DNA of 64,000 nt. It comes from Filomicrobium insigne. Lineage in GTDB: Bacteria > Pseudomonadota > Alphaproteobacteria > Rhizobiales > Hyphomicrobiaceae. The notes under the pieces were generated by a model. That model was not told where the DNA came from and did no database searches. It worked only from the letters and a program-made list of their open reading frames with translations. The stretch lies in contig NZ_FNJC01000001.1 of the NCBI RefSeq assembly GCF_900104305.1, positions 545,228 through 609,227 on the forward strand. The letters run 5' to 3'. Positions 40,092 to 48,370 of this stretch are shown in pieces (position 1 is the stretch's first letter; each line of letters opens with the position of its first letter). Both the position numbers and the translations under genes were made by a program.

Positions 40092-41018
40092 ATGGATCTC
40101 CGTCAGCTTGAACATTTTGTGGCCGCGGCCGAAGAACAGCACTTCACGCGGGCTGCGCGCCGCATGAACATCGTGCAATCCGGCCTCTCCGCCTCTATTC
40201 GCGCGCTTGAGGAGGGACTCAGCACGAAGCTCTTCTTTCGCAATACCCGACAAGTAGAGCTGACCGCTGCTGGCCAGGTTCTTTATGAAAAGGCCAAGGT
40301 CATTCTTGCTGCAGCGCAAGATGCACGGGAGGCAGTCGCGGCGATCAACGGTCTCCAGCGCGGCGTTCTTGCGATCGGCACGGTGCAAAGCTTGAGCGCC
40401 TTCATTGATCTTCCGGAACTGTTGGGCCGCTTTCATGCGCAGCATCCTTCCATCGAGATCAAGTTATGTCAGAGCGGCATGGGCACCCTGATGGAAAAAC
40501 TACAGGACGGCCGCGTTGACCTAGCATTTATGCCTCTCGTCGAACCTCCCAAAGGCATCACGACGGAGTTGATCACTTGTGAAGCTCTCGTTATCGCGTG
40601 TCCTCCGTCGCATCCTCTGGCCGAACGCCGTGACGTTTCACTTCACGAGCTCGCACGAGAACCGTTCGTCGACTTTCAGGCCGACTGGGGAACGCGTCGC
40701 CTCATAGACCGTACGTTCGCAGAAGCTGGCGTTTTACGGCAGACTGCGTTCGAGGTTAGTGATCTTCAGGTCATGCTGGAACTTGTTTCGCGCGGCCTCG
40801 GCGTCGCCCTGCTGCCGGAACCCATCGCGATCGCGTCTGCTGCGGAAGCCAGTGGCATCAGCATCGGCTACGCGGAACTGAAAGAGCCCGAAATCTGCTG
40901 GGAGCTGGTCGTCGCTTTTGCCGGCAATCTGCACATCCGCGCGCCCAAAAATCCGGCGGCGCAGGCTTTTCTCGACTTGATGAGTGAAGCTCGAAACGCG
41001 GCTGAGACGACCGTCTAG
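40092..41018 (+). CDS. LysR-family regulator
   Basis: 308 residues from the ATG at 40092 (MDLRQLEHF); an ATG at 40083 adds three residues. The N-terminal helix-turn-helix reads HFVAAAEEQHFTRAARRMNIVQSGLSASIRALE; the rest is the effector-binding domain. It probably controls the divergent aldo/keto reductase and perhaps the oxidoreductase operon beyond it. It converges with the exported amidase gene, with two bases between them. Confidence 0.93.
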   Translation: MDLRQLEHFVAAAEEQHFTRAARRMNIVQSGLSASIRALEEGLSTKLFFRNTRQVELTAAGQVLYEKAKVILAAAQDAREAVAAINGLQRGVLAIGTVQSLSAFIDLPELLGRFHAQHPSIEIKLCQSGMGTLMEKLQDGRVDLAFMPLVEPPKGITTELITCEALVIACPPSHPLAERRDVSLHELAREPFVDFQADWGTRRLIDRTFAEAGVLRQTAFEVSDLQVMLELVSRGLGVALLPEPIAIASAAEASGISIGYAELKEPEICWELVVAFAGNLHIRAPKNPAAQAFLDLMSEARNAAETTV

Positions 41019-41020
41019 CA

Positions 41021-42109
41021 TTACGGCAGTCCAAGAAACTCAAACGGTTTTGCCGCCTTGAACTCGCTCGTCGCATTTCCCGAATACGTGCGATCCTGGT
41101 TCGCGCCGAGATCAAGTTTGCGAACCGAATTTGGGGCGGAAAAATCGATCTGGTTCAGCTCAACCCAGAACGTGTTCGGCGTTAAAGCGGATTCAAAAAA
41201 GTAGAGTTTACGCTTGTGATCTACGACAGTGCGCCAGCGCGTTGAGGAAATGTTGGGCTCCTCGGGCGTGTTTAGGCCGTAGGGCACAGACGCATTCCGA
41301 ATGACACTGAACACGCTCGCAACCGCGCGATTGGGCTCCTGCTCCTGCGGGACGGCCTTGATGTAAAACGAAGCACGCGCGAAGCGATCGGCCGCTCTGT
41401 TGGTCCCGGGGAGCATAACCGTACCGCCGATCTGCTTCCAGTATGCGTTCAAGGCCAGCTGCTGTTCGAATATCGGTGAATTGGTCATCACCTGATATTC
41501 TCTTCCGTGATGGATGACCTGCTTTCCCTGAATGTATTCGATAATTGCGCTATCACCGCTCGCATCCGACAACGACAGGTGCAAGGTCGTCAGCCGGGTT
41601 TCGCCGGGGACGTTCGCCGTGACGATCGTGAAGGGTTCTTTCCTCAATGCGTCGACCGCCTCTTGGACCGTCGCAAAATTGTCGAGCACGTATTGAGCCC
41701 ACGCGGCGATTGTCAAGCCAGGCTTTGATTTGTCGCGCGTCGGATATTCGGACTCAACGAGCCAAAGGACGTTGGCAGCCAGCCCTTCCTCGTTGACACC
41801 ATCCGTGGTGGACACATCATAGCCGGAGGCAATGACGCTTCCGTATTTTGACGTCCACTTGATCGAGTTAGGACCAGCGTTTCCCGTACGCTCCATACCG
41901 CGTGGAAAAATCCAGAGGTTGGTCCCAACATCATTCTTCCAATCCATGGACCGAGCTGTAATGACCTGTCCGTTTGCACCCAAATATACGGCGCGGGTGC
42001 AAGCTTCCGCAGTGGAGGAGGTGATCAACAGAGGCGCCAGAATGAGTGCCAATGCGGGATATAATTTGCGGTCGGCGCTGCGACGCAAGACGGATTGTTG
42101 GAACCTCAT
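41021..42109 (-). CDS. Exported linear amide C-N hydrolase (choloylglycine hydrolase family)
   Basis: 362 residues from the ATG at 42109. A signal peptide ends ...STAEA, directly before Cys37, which becomes the N-terminal nucleophile (CTRAVYLG) once the leader is removed, as in Ntn hydrolases such as penicillin V acylase and bile salt hydrolase. Further family marks are ITARSMDWKND and VMTNSPIFEQQLALNAYW. Gram-negative members include AHL acylases and penicillin V acylases; a role in amide or acyl-homoserine-lactone cleavage is possible but not shown. Confidence 0.88.
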   Translation of the reverse strand: MRFQQSVLRRSADRKLYPALALILAPLLITSSTAEACTRAVYLGANGQVITARSMDWKNDVGTNLWIFPRGMERTGNAGPNSIKWTSKYGSVIASGYDVSTTDGVNEEGLAANVLWLVESEYPTRDKSKPGLTIAAWAQYVLDNFATVQEAVDALRKEPFTIVTANVPGETRLTTLHLSLSDASGDSAIIEYIQGKQVIHHGREYQVMTNSPIFEQQLALNAYWKQIGGTVMLPGTNRAADRFARASFYIKAVPQEQEPNRAVASVFSVIRNASVPYGLNTPEEPNISSTRWRTVVDHKRKLYFFESALTPNTFWVELNQIDFSAPNSVRKLDLGANQDRTYSGNATSEFKAAKPFEFLGLP

Positions 42110-42250
42110 ACCTGCCACCTATGAATTGTTTAGCCCCGTCGTTGAGACGCAGAGCGGGACTATTTCATCGGTGCTGAATGACAACCACTTCAACGTGGCG
42201 GCATGGCTAACAATTTCAGTTTAGTTTAAGATCTCTCTTTCCGGCAGGTA

Positions 42251-43315
42251 TCATAGTTCTTGCCGCGTCGGGCGCGCATCGGCCGCCGGATTCAGATCGC
42301 GTTCGTACCAGTTTTTCGTTCCGTTCACGATGTAGACCACGGACAGCATCACCGGCACTTCGATCAAAACGCCGACGACTGTCGCAAGTGCCGCGCCCGA
42401 GTTGACCCCGAAGAGACTAATCGCTGCAGCTACGGCCAACTCAAAGAAGTTGCTGGCTCCGATCAGAGCGGAGGGACCGGCAACGCAATGCTTCTCGCCC
42501 ACTAAGCGATTCAGCAAATAGGCCAAACCGGAATTCAAGTAGACTTGGAAAAGAATAGGCACCGCCAACAGCGCAATGACCAACGGCTGCTCCAGAATCT
42601 GTTTGCCCTGGAAGCCAAACAAGAGCACTAGCGTCGCGAGGAGAGAAATCAGCGATGTCGGCTGCAGCGCAGAAAGTAAACCTGCGAGAGCCGGCTCGCC
42701 TCCACGCGCCAAGACCAATCTTCGTAAGACTTGCGCAATCAGTACCGGGACCAGAATGTAGAGCACCACCGACAAAACCAAGGTGTTCCACGGAATGGTG
42801 ATTGCTGAGAGGCCCAACAGCAGTCCAACGATCGGCGCAAATGCGAACACCATGATGGTGTCGTTGAGTGCGACCTGAGACAACGTGAAGTGCGGTTCCC
42901 CTTTCGTCAAATTGCTCCACACAAATACCATGGCCGTGCACGGCGCGGCCGCCAGTAGAATGAGCCCGGCGAGGTAAGATGTTATCTGATCTTCTGGCAG
43001 ATAGGGCCGGAAGAGATAGCCTATAAAGAGCCATCCCAACGCAGCCATCGAGAACGGCTTGATCGCCCAATTGACCAGGAGCGTCACACCGATGCCGCGC
43101 CAGTGCTCTTTCACGTGTCCAAGCGCAGCGAAGTCGATCTTGATGAGCATCGGAATGATCATCAGCCAAATGAGCACGGCAATAGGCAGGTTGACCTGCG
43201 CCACCTCAACCGCAGCAATCGACTGGAACGCTTCGGGCATGACATGGCCCAGAGCGATCCCGACCACCATGCACAACGCAACCCAAAGAGACAGGTATCG
43301 TTCGAAAGAGTTCAT
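42251..43315 (-). CDS. Arsenite efflux permease, ACR3 family
   Basis: 354 residues with about ten membrane helices. Conserved ACR3 segments include MIIPMLIKIDFAAL, LAAAPCTAMVFVWSNLTKG (with the transport cysteine), QVALNDTIMVFAFAPIVG and ALIGASNFFELAVAAAISLFG. It exports arsenite made by the reductase. The ArsC gene ends 12 bases upstream of its start; together with arsR this is a standard arsenic resistance operon. Confidence 0.96.
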   Translation of the reverse strand: MNSFERYLSLWVALCMVVGIALGHVMPEAFQSIAAVEVAQVNLPIAVLIWLMIIPMLIKIDFAALGHVKEHWRGIGVTLLVNWAIKPFSMAALGWLFIGYLFRPYLPEDQITSYLAGLILLAAAPCTAMVFVWSNLTKGEPHFTLSQVALNDTIMVFAFAPIVGLLLGLSAITIPWNTLVLSVVLYILVPVLIAQVLRRLVLARGGEPALAGLLSALQPTSLISLLATLVLLFGFQGKQILEQPLVIALLAVPILFQVYLNSGLAYLLNRLVGEKHCVAGPSALIGASNFFELAVAAAISLFGVNSGAALATVVGVLIEVPVMLSVVYIVNGTKNWYERDLNPAADARPTRQEL

Positions 43316-43327
43316 GAGCCCTACAGT

Positions 43328-43828
43328 CTATAATTTGATTTTACCGATTTCCCGAAGTTGCTCTTTGAGCGTCTCGCTATCGAGCTTTTCAAACGGCAAA
43401 GCGATGAACTTCCGGATGCGATCGCTCATGATCTGCAAAGTCTCAGAAAACGCACGGCGTTGGGCCGCAGGTGCGCCTTCGACGCGCGACGGATCGGCTA
43501 TTCCCCAATGCGCACTCACCGGATGACCCGGCCATACTGGGCAAACCTCGTCGGCAGCGGCATCGCAAACGGTGAATATGAAATCGAACTGCGGAGCCCC
43601 TGGCTGGGCAAACTCATCCCAGGATTTGGAACGCAAAGCGTCTACGTCATGGCCAAGTTCTCCGAGGAGATCTATCGCGTAGGGATGGATGCGTCCGCTT
43701 GGCTGGCTGCCGGCGCTGTATCCAAAGAACCTGCCCTGCCCCAACCGGTTCATTGCGCTTTCTGCGAGGATTGAACGGGCGGAATTATGCGTGCACAAGA
43801 ACAGCACGTTGTAGTTCTTATCAGGCAC
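43328..43828 (-). CDS. arsC: Arsenate reductase (low-molecular-weight phosphatase type)
   Basis: 166 residues from a GTG at 43828 with AGGAG upstream, overlapping the arsR end by eight bases. The active-site loop is LFLCTHNSARS (Cys12-x5-Arg), the thioredoxin- or glutaredoxin-linked ArsC type also related to tyrosine phosphatases. A typical FDFIFTVCDAAADEVCPVWPG segment supplies further cysteines. It reduces arsenate to arsenite for the ACR3 pump. Confidence 0.95.
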   Translation of the reverse strand: MPDKNYNVLFLCTHNSARSILAESAMNRLGQGRFFGYSAGSQPSGRIHPYAIDLLGELGHDVDALRSKSWDEFAQPGAPQFDFIFTVCDAAADEVCPVWPGHPVSAHWGIADPSRVEGAPAAQRRAFSETLQIMSDRIRKFIALPFEKLDSETLKEQLREIGKIKL

Positions 43829-44177
43829 GCCGTCTCTCCTTCGGCGAACAGCTTTTTTTGATTTCGTTGATGATGGGCGTGCAAATTTCCGGACTGCCGC
43901 CACAACAATCCTTAAGCATAAACACCGTCAAAGCCCGCAAGCCTTCGAGAGAGGCCCGATAGACTATCGACCGGCTATGCCGCTCGGACTTGACAAGTCC
44001 CGCACGTGAAAGATGCGCCAAGTGCGTGGACATCGTGTTTTGCGGAACATCCAGAAGACGTGAAATCTCTCCAGCAGGAAGCCCTTCAGGCTCATGCCGA
44101 ACGAGCAGGCGAAAGGCGTCCAACCGTGTCGGTTGAGCAAGCGCGGCGAGGGCGAGCAGAGCATCACTTTGATCCAT
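43821..44177 (-). CDS. arsR: ArsR-family metalloregulatory repressor
   Basis: 118 residues: winged helix with LAQPTRLDAFRLLVRHEPEGLPAGEISRLLDVPQNTMSTHLAHLSRAGLV. Paired cysteines near the C-terminus (KDCCGG, EICTP) are likely arsenite ligands, unlike the alpha-3 CVC site of E. coli ArsR. It represses arsRC-acr3 until arsenite binds. The start codon abuts a candidate operator. Confidence 0.95.
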   Translation of the reverse strand: MDQSDALLALAALAQPTRLDAFRLLVRHEPEGLPAGEISRLLDVPQNTMSTHLAHLSRAGLVKSERHSRSIVYRASLEGLRALTVFMLKDCCGGSPEICTPIINEIKKSCSPKERRRA

Positions 44178-44189
44178 ATATCGAGATAT
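44178..44189. promoter_or_regulatory. Candidate ArsR operator
   Basis: ATATC-GA-GATAT, a 5+5 inverted repeat directly upstream of the arsR start codon, where binding would block the promoter or ribosome access. Confidence 0.5.
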
Positions 44190-44306
44190 CCAGAAATGTA
44201 GCCATCCGTCAATCCCAATCTGTCACCAGATCGCGGAAACCAGCTGTGGCCGGATTTTCTAGCGCGCAAGCCTGATTTTTTGGCGTTGTGTAGAAATTAT
44301 GCCCAT

Positions 44307-44348
44307 CTCCTATATAGGAGTTGACGCCATTCTCTGGGGCATTAATCT
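44307..44348 (+). promoter_or_regulatory. Palindromic operator and promoter before the GntR gene
   Basis: A perfect 14-base palindrome CTCCTATATAGGAG (44307-44320) directly precedes TTGACG (44321-44326), then TAATCT after 16 bases (44343-44348), a fair sigma-70-like pair. The arrangement fits autorepression by the GntR protein that starts at 44385. Confidence 0.6.
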
Positions 44349-44384
44349 CAATATGCAGCAAGTCCACCATAGGACATCGTGTTG

Positions 44385-45191
44385 ATGCGGGTCCCGAGAA
44401 TGAACGCACAGGACGACAACAGGGGACCTTCGGAACCCAAGGAATCCGCGAAGTCGAAGCATCGGTTGATCGCGGAGCAACTCCTCAGCGAGATCGAATC
44501 CGGGCGCTGGAAGCCCGGCGGTCAGCTTCCGTCCGAAGAGCAACTTGCCAAGGAAGCCAAGGCGAGCCTTGGCACCGTTCAGCGTGCTCTTCGCAATCTC
44601 GTCGACATGGGTGTTGTTGAACGCCACCAAGGGCGGGGGACTTTCGTATCCGGCGCACGCGCACCGGAGCGCCATCTGCGCCATTTCCGTTTCAAGGCCG
44701 ACGGCGGGGAACAACTCCTGCCTGTCTATTTCACCATTCTTGACGCTGAAGAGACTCAGGAGAGCGGGCCTTGGCGGGATTTCCTCCAGGCCAAAGAGGA
44801 CCGGTTCATCCGCATCCGGCGGCTCGCATCAATCAACAAGGAATTCGACGCTTTTAGCGAGGTCTACCTGCCGGCAGACCGCTTCGGGCAGCTCGCGCGT
44901 ATGAAGCGGGTAAACCTCGACGGTGTCTCTATCCGCGACATGCTCGCCGAGCGCTTCAACGCGCCTACACTCAACTCGCGTCAAACAATGCTCTGTCAGG
45001 CCCTTCCTCCGCGCGTAACGCGCATTATCGGAGTGCCTGCTGGGCAATACGGAATTGTCTGGACGATCTGCGGGATGACTTACCGCGACGTGCCCATCAC
45101 ATGGCAACGCATCTTCCTGCCTCCAAGCGATCGAATGTTGGAGATCGCAAGCGGAGCACCATACGAGGGGGCCAGCAAGAGTGGGGGCTAG
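44385..45191 (+). CDS. GntR-family regulator (HutC/UTRA type)
   Basis: 268 residues; starts at 44385 and 44400 are both possible. The N-terminal winged helix reads HRLIAEQLLSEIESGRWKPGGQLPSEEQLAKE...GTVQRALRNLVDMGVVERHQGRGTFV; the C-terminal ~150 residues fit the UTRA ligand-binding fold. It precedes the TRAP-DUF3604 operon in the same direction by 178 bases and is its likely regulator. Confidence 0.9.
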   Translation: MRVPRMNAQDDNRGPSEPKESAKSKHRLIAEQLLSEIESGRWKPGGQLPSEEQLAKEAKASLGTVQRALRNLVDMGVVERHQGRGTFVSGARAPERHLRHFRFKADGGEQLLPVYFTILDAEETQESGPWRDFLQAKEDRFIRIRRLASINKEFDAFSEVYLPADRFGQLARMKRVNLDGVSIRDMLAERFNAPTLNSRQTMLCQALPPRVTRIIGVPAGQYGIVWTICGMTYRDVPITWQRIFLPPSDRMLEIASGAPYEGASKSGG

Positions 45192-45369
45192 CTTCTACAA
45201 AATAGCGTTTTTTATTTCTTCTTCCCGAAGGTCTCGACGGTCGCAGACAGCTCGGAAACTCGGGGGATTGAGCACGGGCCAAAAACAAGCGCAGACGGAC
45301 AAAGTCTGCCAGAGCATTCGCCGGTTTGAGCCGGAACCCTTTTCAAGTTTGAGCATAGGAGAAGAAGAT

Positions 45370-46407
45370 ATGACGACACCCAATCCACTGCGGCTCGCAC
45401 GCAAATTCGCCCGATATAGCGCTGCCTTGGTGGGCGCCGTCGGTATGGCGTCGATGTCCTTCCTGCCTGCGTCCGCACAAGACATGCCGGAGCTTAGCTT
45501 GAAATTCGGGCATCCCTACAACGAGGCTCACCCTCTGTCTCGCGGTGCACAGAAGTTCGCCGATATCGTGAAGGAAAAGAGCGGCGGCAAGATCACTGTC
45601 ACTGTCTACCCCAACAGCACCATTGGTTCGTCGCGCGATCTCGTTGAAAGTCTCCAGATTGGCGGCGTTGTTGATTTCGCACTGGTGCCCACGACCAATG
45701 TCGCCAGCTTCTATGCTCCGCTCGACATCTTCTATCTGCCATTCATTTTCCGTGATCGTGAGCACGCCTATGCCGTTGCTGACGGTCCTGTCGGCAAGAA
45801 GCTCTATGAAGACATGTTGAAAAAGACCGGCATTCGTACACTCGCGATGTATGAAAGCGGCTTCCGTACCATCACGACGCGCAACACAAAAGTCGAGAAG
45901 CCGGACGACATGAAGGGCGTCAAGTTCCGCGTGGTGAACAACCCGCTGAACGTTGCGACCTTCAAGGCACTCGGCGCCAATCCGACACCTATGGCGCTCT
46001 CAGAAGTCTTTACCGGGCTTCAGCAGGGCACCATCGACGGTCAAGACAACCCCGTTGGCAACGTGAAGGCCTTCGGCTTCGACAAGGTGCAGAAGTTCAT
46101 CACTCTGTCCAACCACCAGTGGGCCGGCATCATGTTCCTCGCCGACGACAAGATGTGGCAGAAGCAGCCTGAAGCCGTTCAGAAGCTCTTCCAGGATGCC
46201 GCGCTAGACACGCAGGCTTGGGAACGCGAAACGCTCAACGAAGAAGAGGCAAAATATCTTTCCGAAATGGAAGCTGGCGGCATGACCGTGACCCGCCTGA
46301 CGCCCGAACAGACCAAAGCCTTCCAGGCCGCGATGAAAAAGGTCTGGGACGAGTACCGTGGCAAGCTCGGCAGTGAGCTGATCTCGAGCGTTGTCGAAAC
46401 CAAGTGA
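45370..46407 (+). CDS. TRAP transporter solute-binding protein DctP
   Basis: 345 residues from the ATG at 45370 with AGGAG upstream. A signal peptide (about 10-36, ending LPASAQ) is followed by the DctP fold: FGHPYNEAHPLSRGAQKFADIV, KFRVVNNPLNVATFKALGANPTPMALSEVFTGLQQGTIDGQDNP. The arginine in VKFRVVNNP is the usual carboxylate-binding residue, so an organic acid ligand is likely. It is the first gene of dctPQM. Confidence 0.95.
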   Translation: MTTPNPLRLARKFARYSAALVGAVGMASMSFLPASAQDMPELSLKFGHPYNEAHPLSRGAQKFADIVKEKSGGKITVTVYPNSTIGSSRDLVESLQIGGVVDFALVPTTNVASFYAPLDIFYLPFIFRDREHAYAVADGPVGKKLYEDMLKKTGIRTLAMYESGFRTITTRNTKVEKPDDMKGVKFRVVNNPLNVATFKALGANPTPMALSEVFTGLQQGTIDGQDNPVGNVKAFGFDKVQKFITLSNHQWAGIMFLADDKMWQKQPEAVQKLFQDAALDTQAWERETLNEEEAKYLSEMEAGGMTVTRLTPEQTKAFQAAMKKVWDEYRGKLGSELISSVVETK

Positions 46408-46448
46408 GAAAGGATGGGCCGCCAGGAACGACTACCGGAGAAATCATC

Positions 46449-46949
46449 ATGAAAATCGTCCAGAAAATCCTAGACTTTTCCGAGCATATCCTGGCGGCCA
46501 TTTGTGTCGTCTGCTTCGCCGCGATGTTTGTGCTTGGCGTCGCTACGGTGTTCTTTCGCTTCGTCGTGGAGAGCTCTTTGGCTTTCCCCGACGAACTCAT
46601 ACGCTATCTGTTCGTGTGGGTGATGTTCTTAGGATCAGCTGTTGCGCTTCGGCGCAACTCCCACGCTGCAATCGGAATCTTCATTGATCAACTTCCCGAT
46701 GGGGCCAAGCGTGTCGCGCTCCTCTTCGCATCATTGGCCAGCGCGCTCTTCTTCACCATCCTTGTCGTAAAGGGCGGAGAACTTACCCTCCGGGTGATGC
46801 CGCAAATCTCACCTGCGCTCGAGGTTTCGATGGCTTGGGTGTATGCGGCGGTGCCGGTCGGTGCAGCCTTCATGCTGATCTATGTCGTGGAGCTTTTCGT
46901 ACGGCAACTCACGGCCCCAGCTTCCGAACTCGTCTCGAGCGGAAGCTGA
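46449..46949 (+). CDS. TRAP transporter small permease DctQ
   Basis: 166 residues from the ATG at 46449 with GGAG upstream; four membrane helices and the DctQ motif FPDELIRYLFVWVMFLGSAVALRRNSHAAI. It pairs with DctM. Confidence 0.94.
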   Translation: MKIVQKILDFSEHILAAICVVCFAAMFVLGVATVFFRFVVESSLAFPDELIRYLFVWVMFLGSAVALRRNSHAAIGIFIDQLPDGAKRVALLFASLASALFFTILVVKGGELTLRVMPQISPALEVSMAWVYAAVPVGAAFMLIYVVELFVRQLTAPASELVSSGS

Positions 46950-47008
46950 GCTCTTAGACGCACTTCTTTCAGACCTGCGCCGAAAGCGGCCTACGAGGGA
47001 CCTCCGAC

Positions 47009-48280
47009 ATGACGACCGCTACAATTTTTATCACACTCATCGCTTTGATGATGATCCGAACGCCGATCGCTGTTGCACTCGGGCTGGCAAGCATCGCAGG
47101 TCTCGCGTTGAGCGGCATCAGCTTCGAGATTGTTGCCCAGCGCATGTTCTCGACGAACAATTCATTTCCACTGCTCGCTATCCCGTTCTTCATTCTTGCC
47201 GGTGAGATCATGTCGACAGGCGGTATGTCGCGCCGCCTCGTGGATTTCGCGGGATCTCTCGTCGGTCATTTCCGCGGAGGCTTGGGCGCAGTCGCCATTC
47301 TCGGCTCCAGCTTCTTCGCTGCGCTCTCGGGCTCTAATGCTGCGACCGTAGCCGCCATTGGCAGTGTCATGAACGGACCAATGGCGGAGAAGGGATATGA
47401 CCCGCAGTACACCGCGGCCACAATCGCCGCCGCCGGCGTCACGGGCATGATTATTCCGCCGAGCATTCTGCTCATCCTTTACGGAGTCGTTACTGGCGTT
47501 TCGATTGCGGATCTATTCCTCGCTGGAATTCTTCCGGGCGTCCTGATCTGCGTCAGCATGCTGTTCCTTAACTGGTTCCTCTCTGCTCGGGAGAAAGTTG
47601 AGAAAGCGGAGTTTCAAGGTGCTGGCGAGATCGTCCGAACGTTCAAAGCGGCGTTTTGGCCGCTCCTCATGCCGGTCATCATTCTCTCGGGCATCTATGG
47701 CGGTATCTTCACGCCAACCGAAGCTGCGGTCGTGGCCGTACTTTACGGGCTGATCGTTGGCTGGGCTTACGGCGAGCTCTCGCTGAACTCGCTTTATAAG
47801 GCGTTCTTCAAGGCGGTGATATCGTCTGCCATCGTGATGTTCATCATGAACGCGGCCGGCGTCTTCGCCTGGTTGATTACCATCAACCAGATTCCGCAAA
47901 GCATCTCTGCGTATCTCGCGGCAACTGCCGGCAATCAGATTTTCTACATTCTATTCGTCAACGTCTTCTTGCTGCTCGTGGGCTGCATGATGAACGCCGC
48001 CGCGGCCATCGTTATATTCACGTCGATCCTCTACCCGGCGGCGATGAGCTTCGGCATCGACCCCATCGTGTTTGGTGTGATCATGGCGGTGAATCTGAGC
48101 ATCGGCACTGTCACACCGCCGCTTGGCGTCGATCTGTTCATTGCTTCCGCCATCACGAAAGTCTCGGTGGAACGGATCGTCGTTTCGATCTGGCCTTACA
48201 TCTTGGTGCTGATCATCGACCTCCTTTTGATCTCCTATTGCCCGCCGCTCTCCACGTTCCTGGTGAACGTCTTCAAGTGA
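47009..48280 (+). CDS. TRAP transporter large permease DctM
   Basis: 423 residues with about 12 membrane helices and the DctM signatures FFILAGEIMSTGGMSRRLVDFAGSLVGHFRGGLG, SGSNAATVAAIGSVM and GIFTPTEAAVVAVLYGL. It imports the DctP ligand using sodium. The DUF3604-like gene starts 90 bases downstream. Confidence 0.96.
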   Translation: MTTATIFITLIALMMIRTPIAVALGLASIAGLALSGISFEIVAQRMFSTNNSFPLLAIPFFILAGEIMSTGGMSRRLVDFAGSLVGHFRGGLGAVAILGSSFFAALSGSNAATVAAIGSVMNGPMAEKGYDPQYTAATIAAAGVTGMIIPPSILLILYGVVTGVSIADLFLAGILPGVLICVSMLFLNWFLSAREKVEKAEFQGAGEIVRTFKAAFWPLLMPVIILSGIYGGIFTPTEAAVVAVLYGLIVGWAYGELSLNSLYKAFFKAVISSAIVMFIMNAAGVFAWLITINQIPQSISAYLAATAGNQIFYILFVNVFLLLVGCMMNAAAAIVIFTSILYPAAMSFGIDPIVFGVIMAVNLSIGTVTPPLGVDLFIASAITKVSVERIVVSIWPYILVLIIDLLLISYCPPLSTFLVNVFK

Positions 48281-48370
48281 GGTCGCGCTAGACCGATCCA
48301 CAAGGAAACTGGCGCGCTGATGCAAAAAACGGCGCGCCCAAATCTACTGATAAGAAGGACTGGAAGATCC

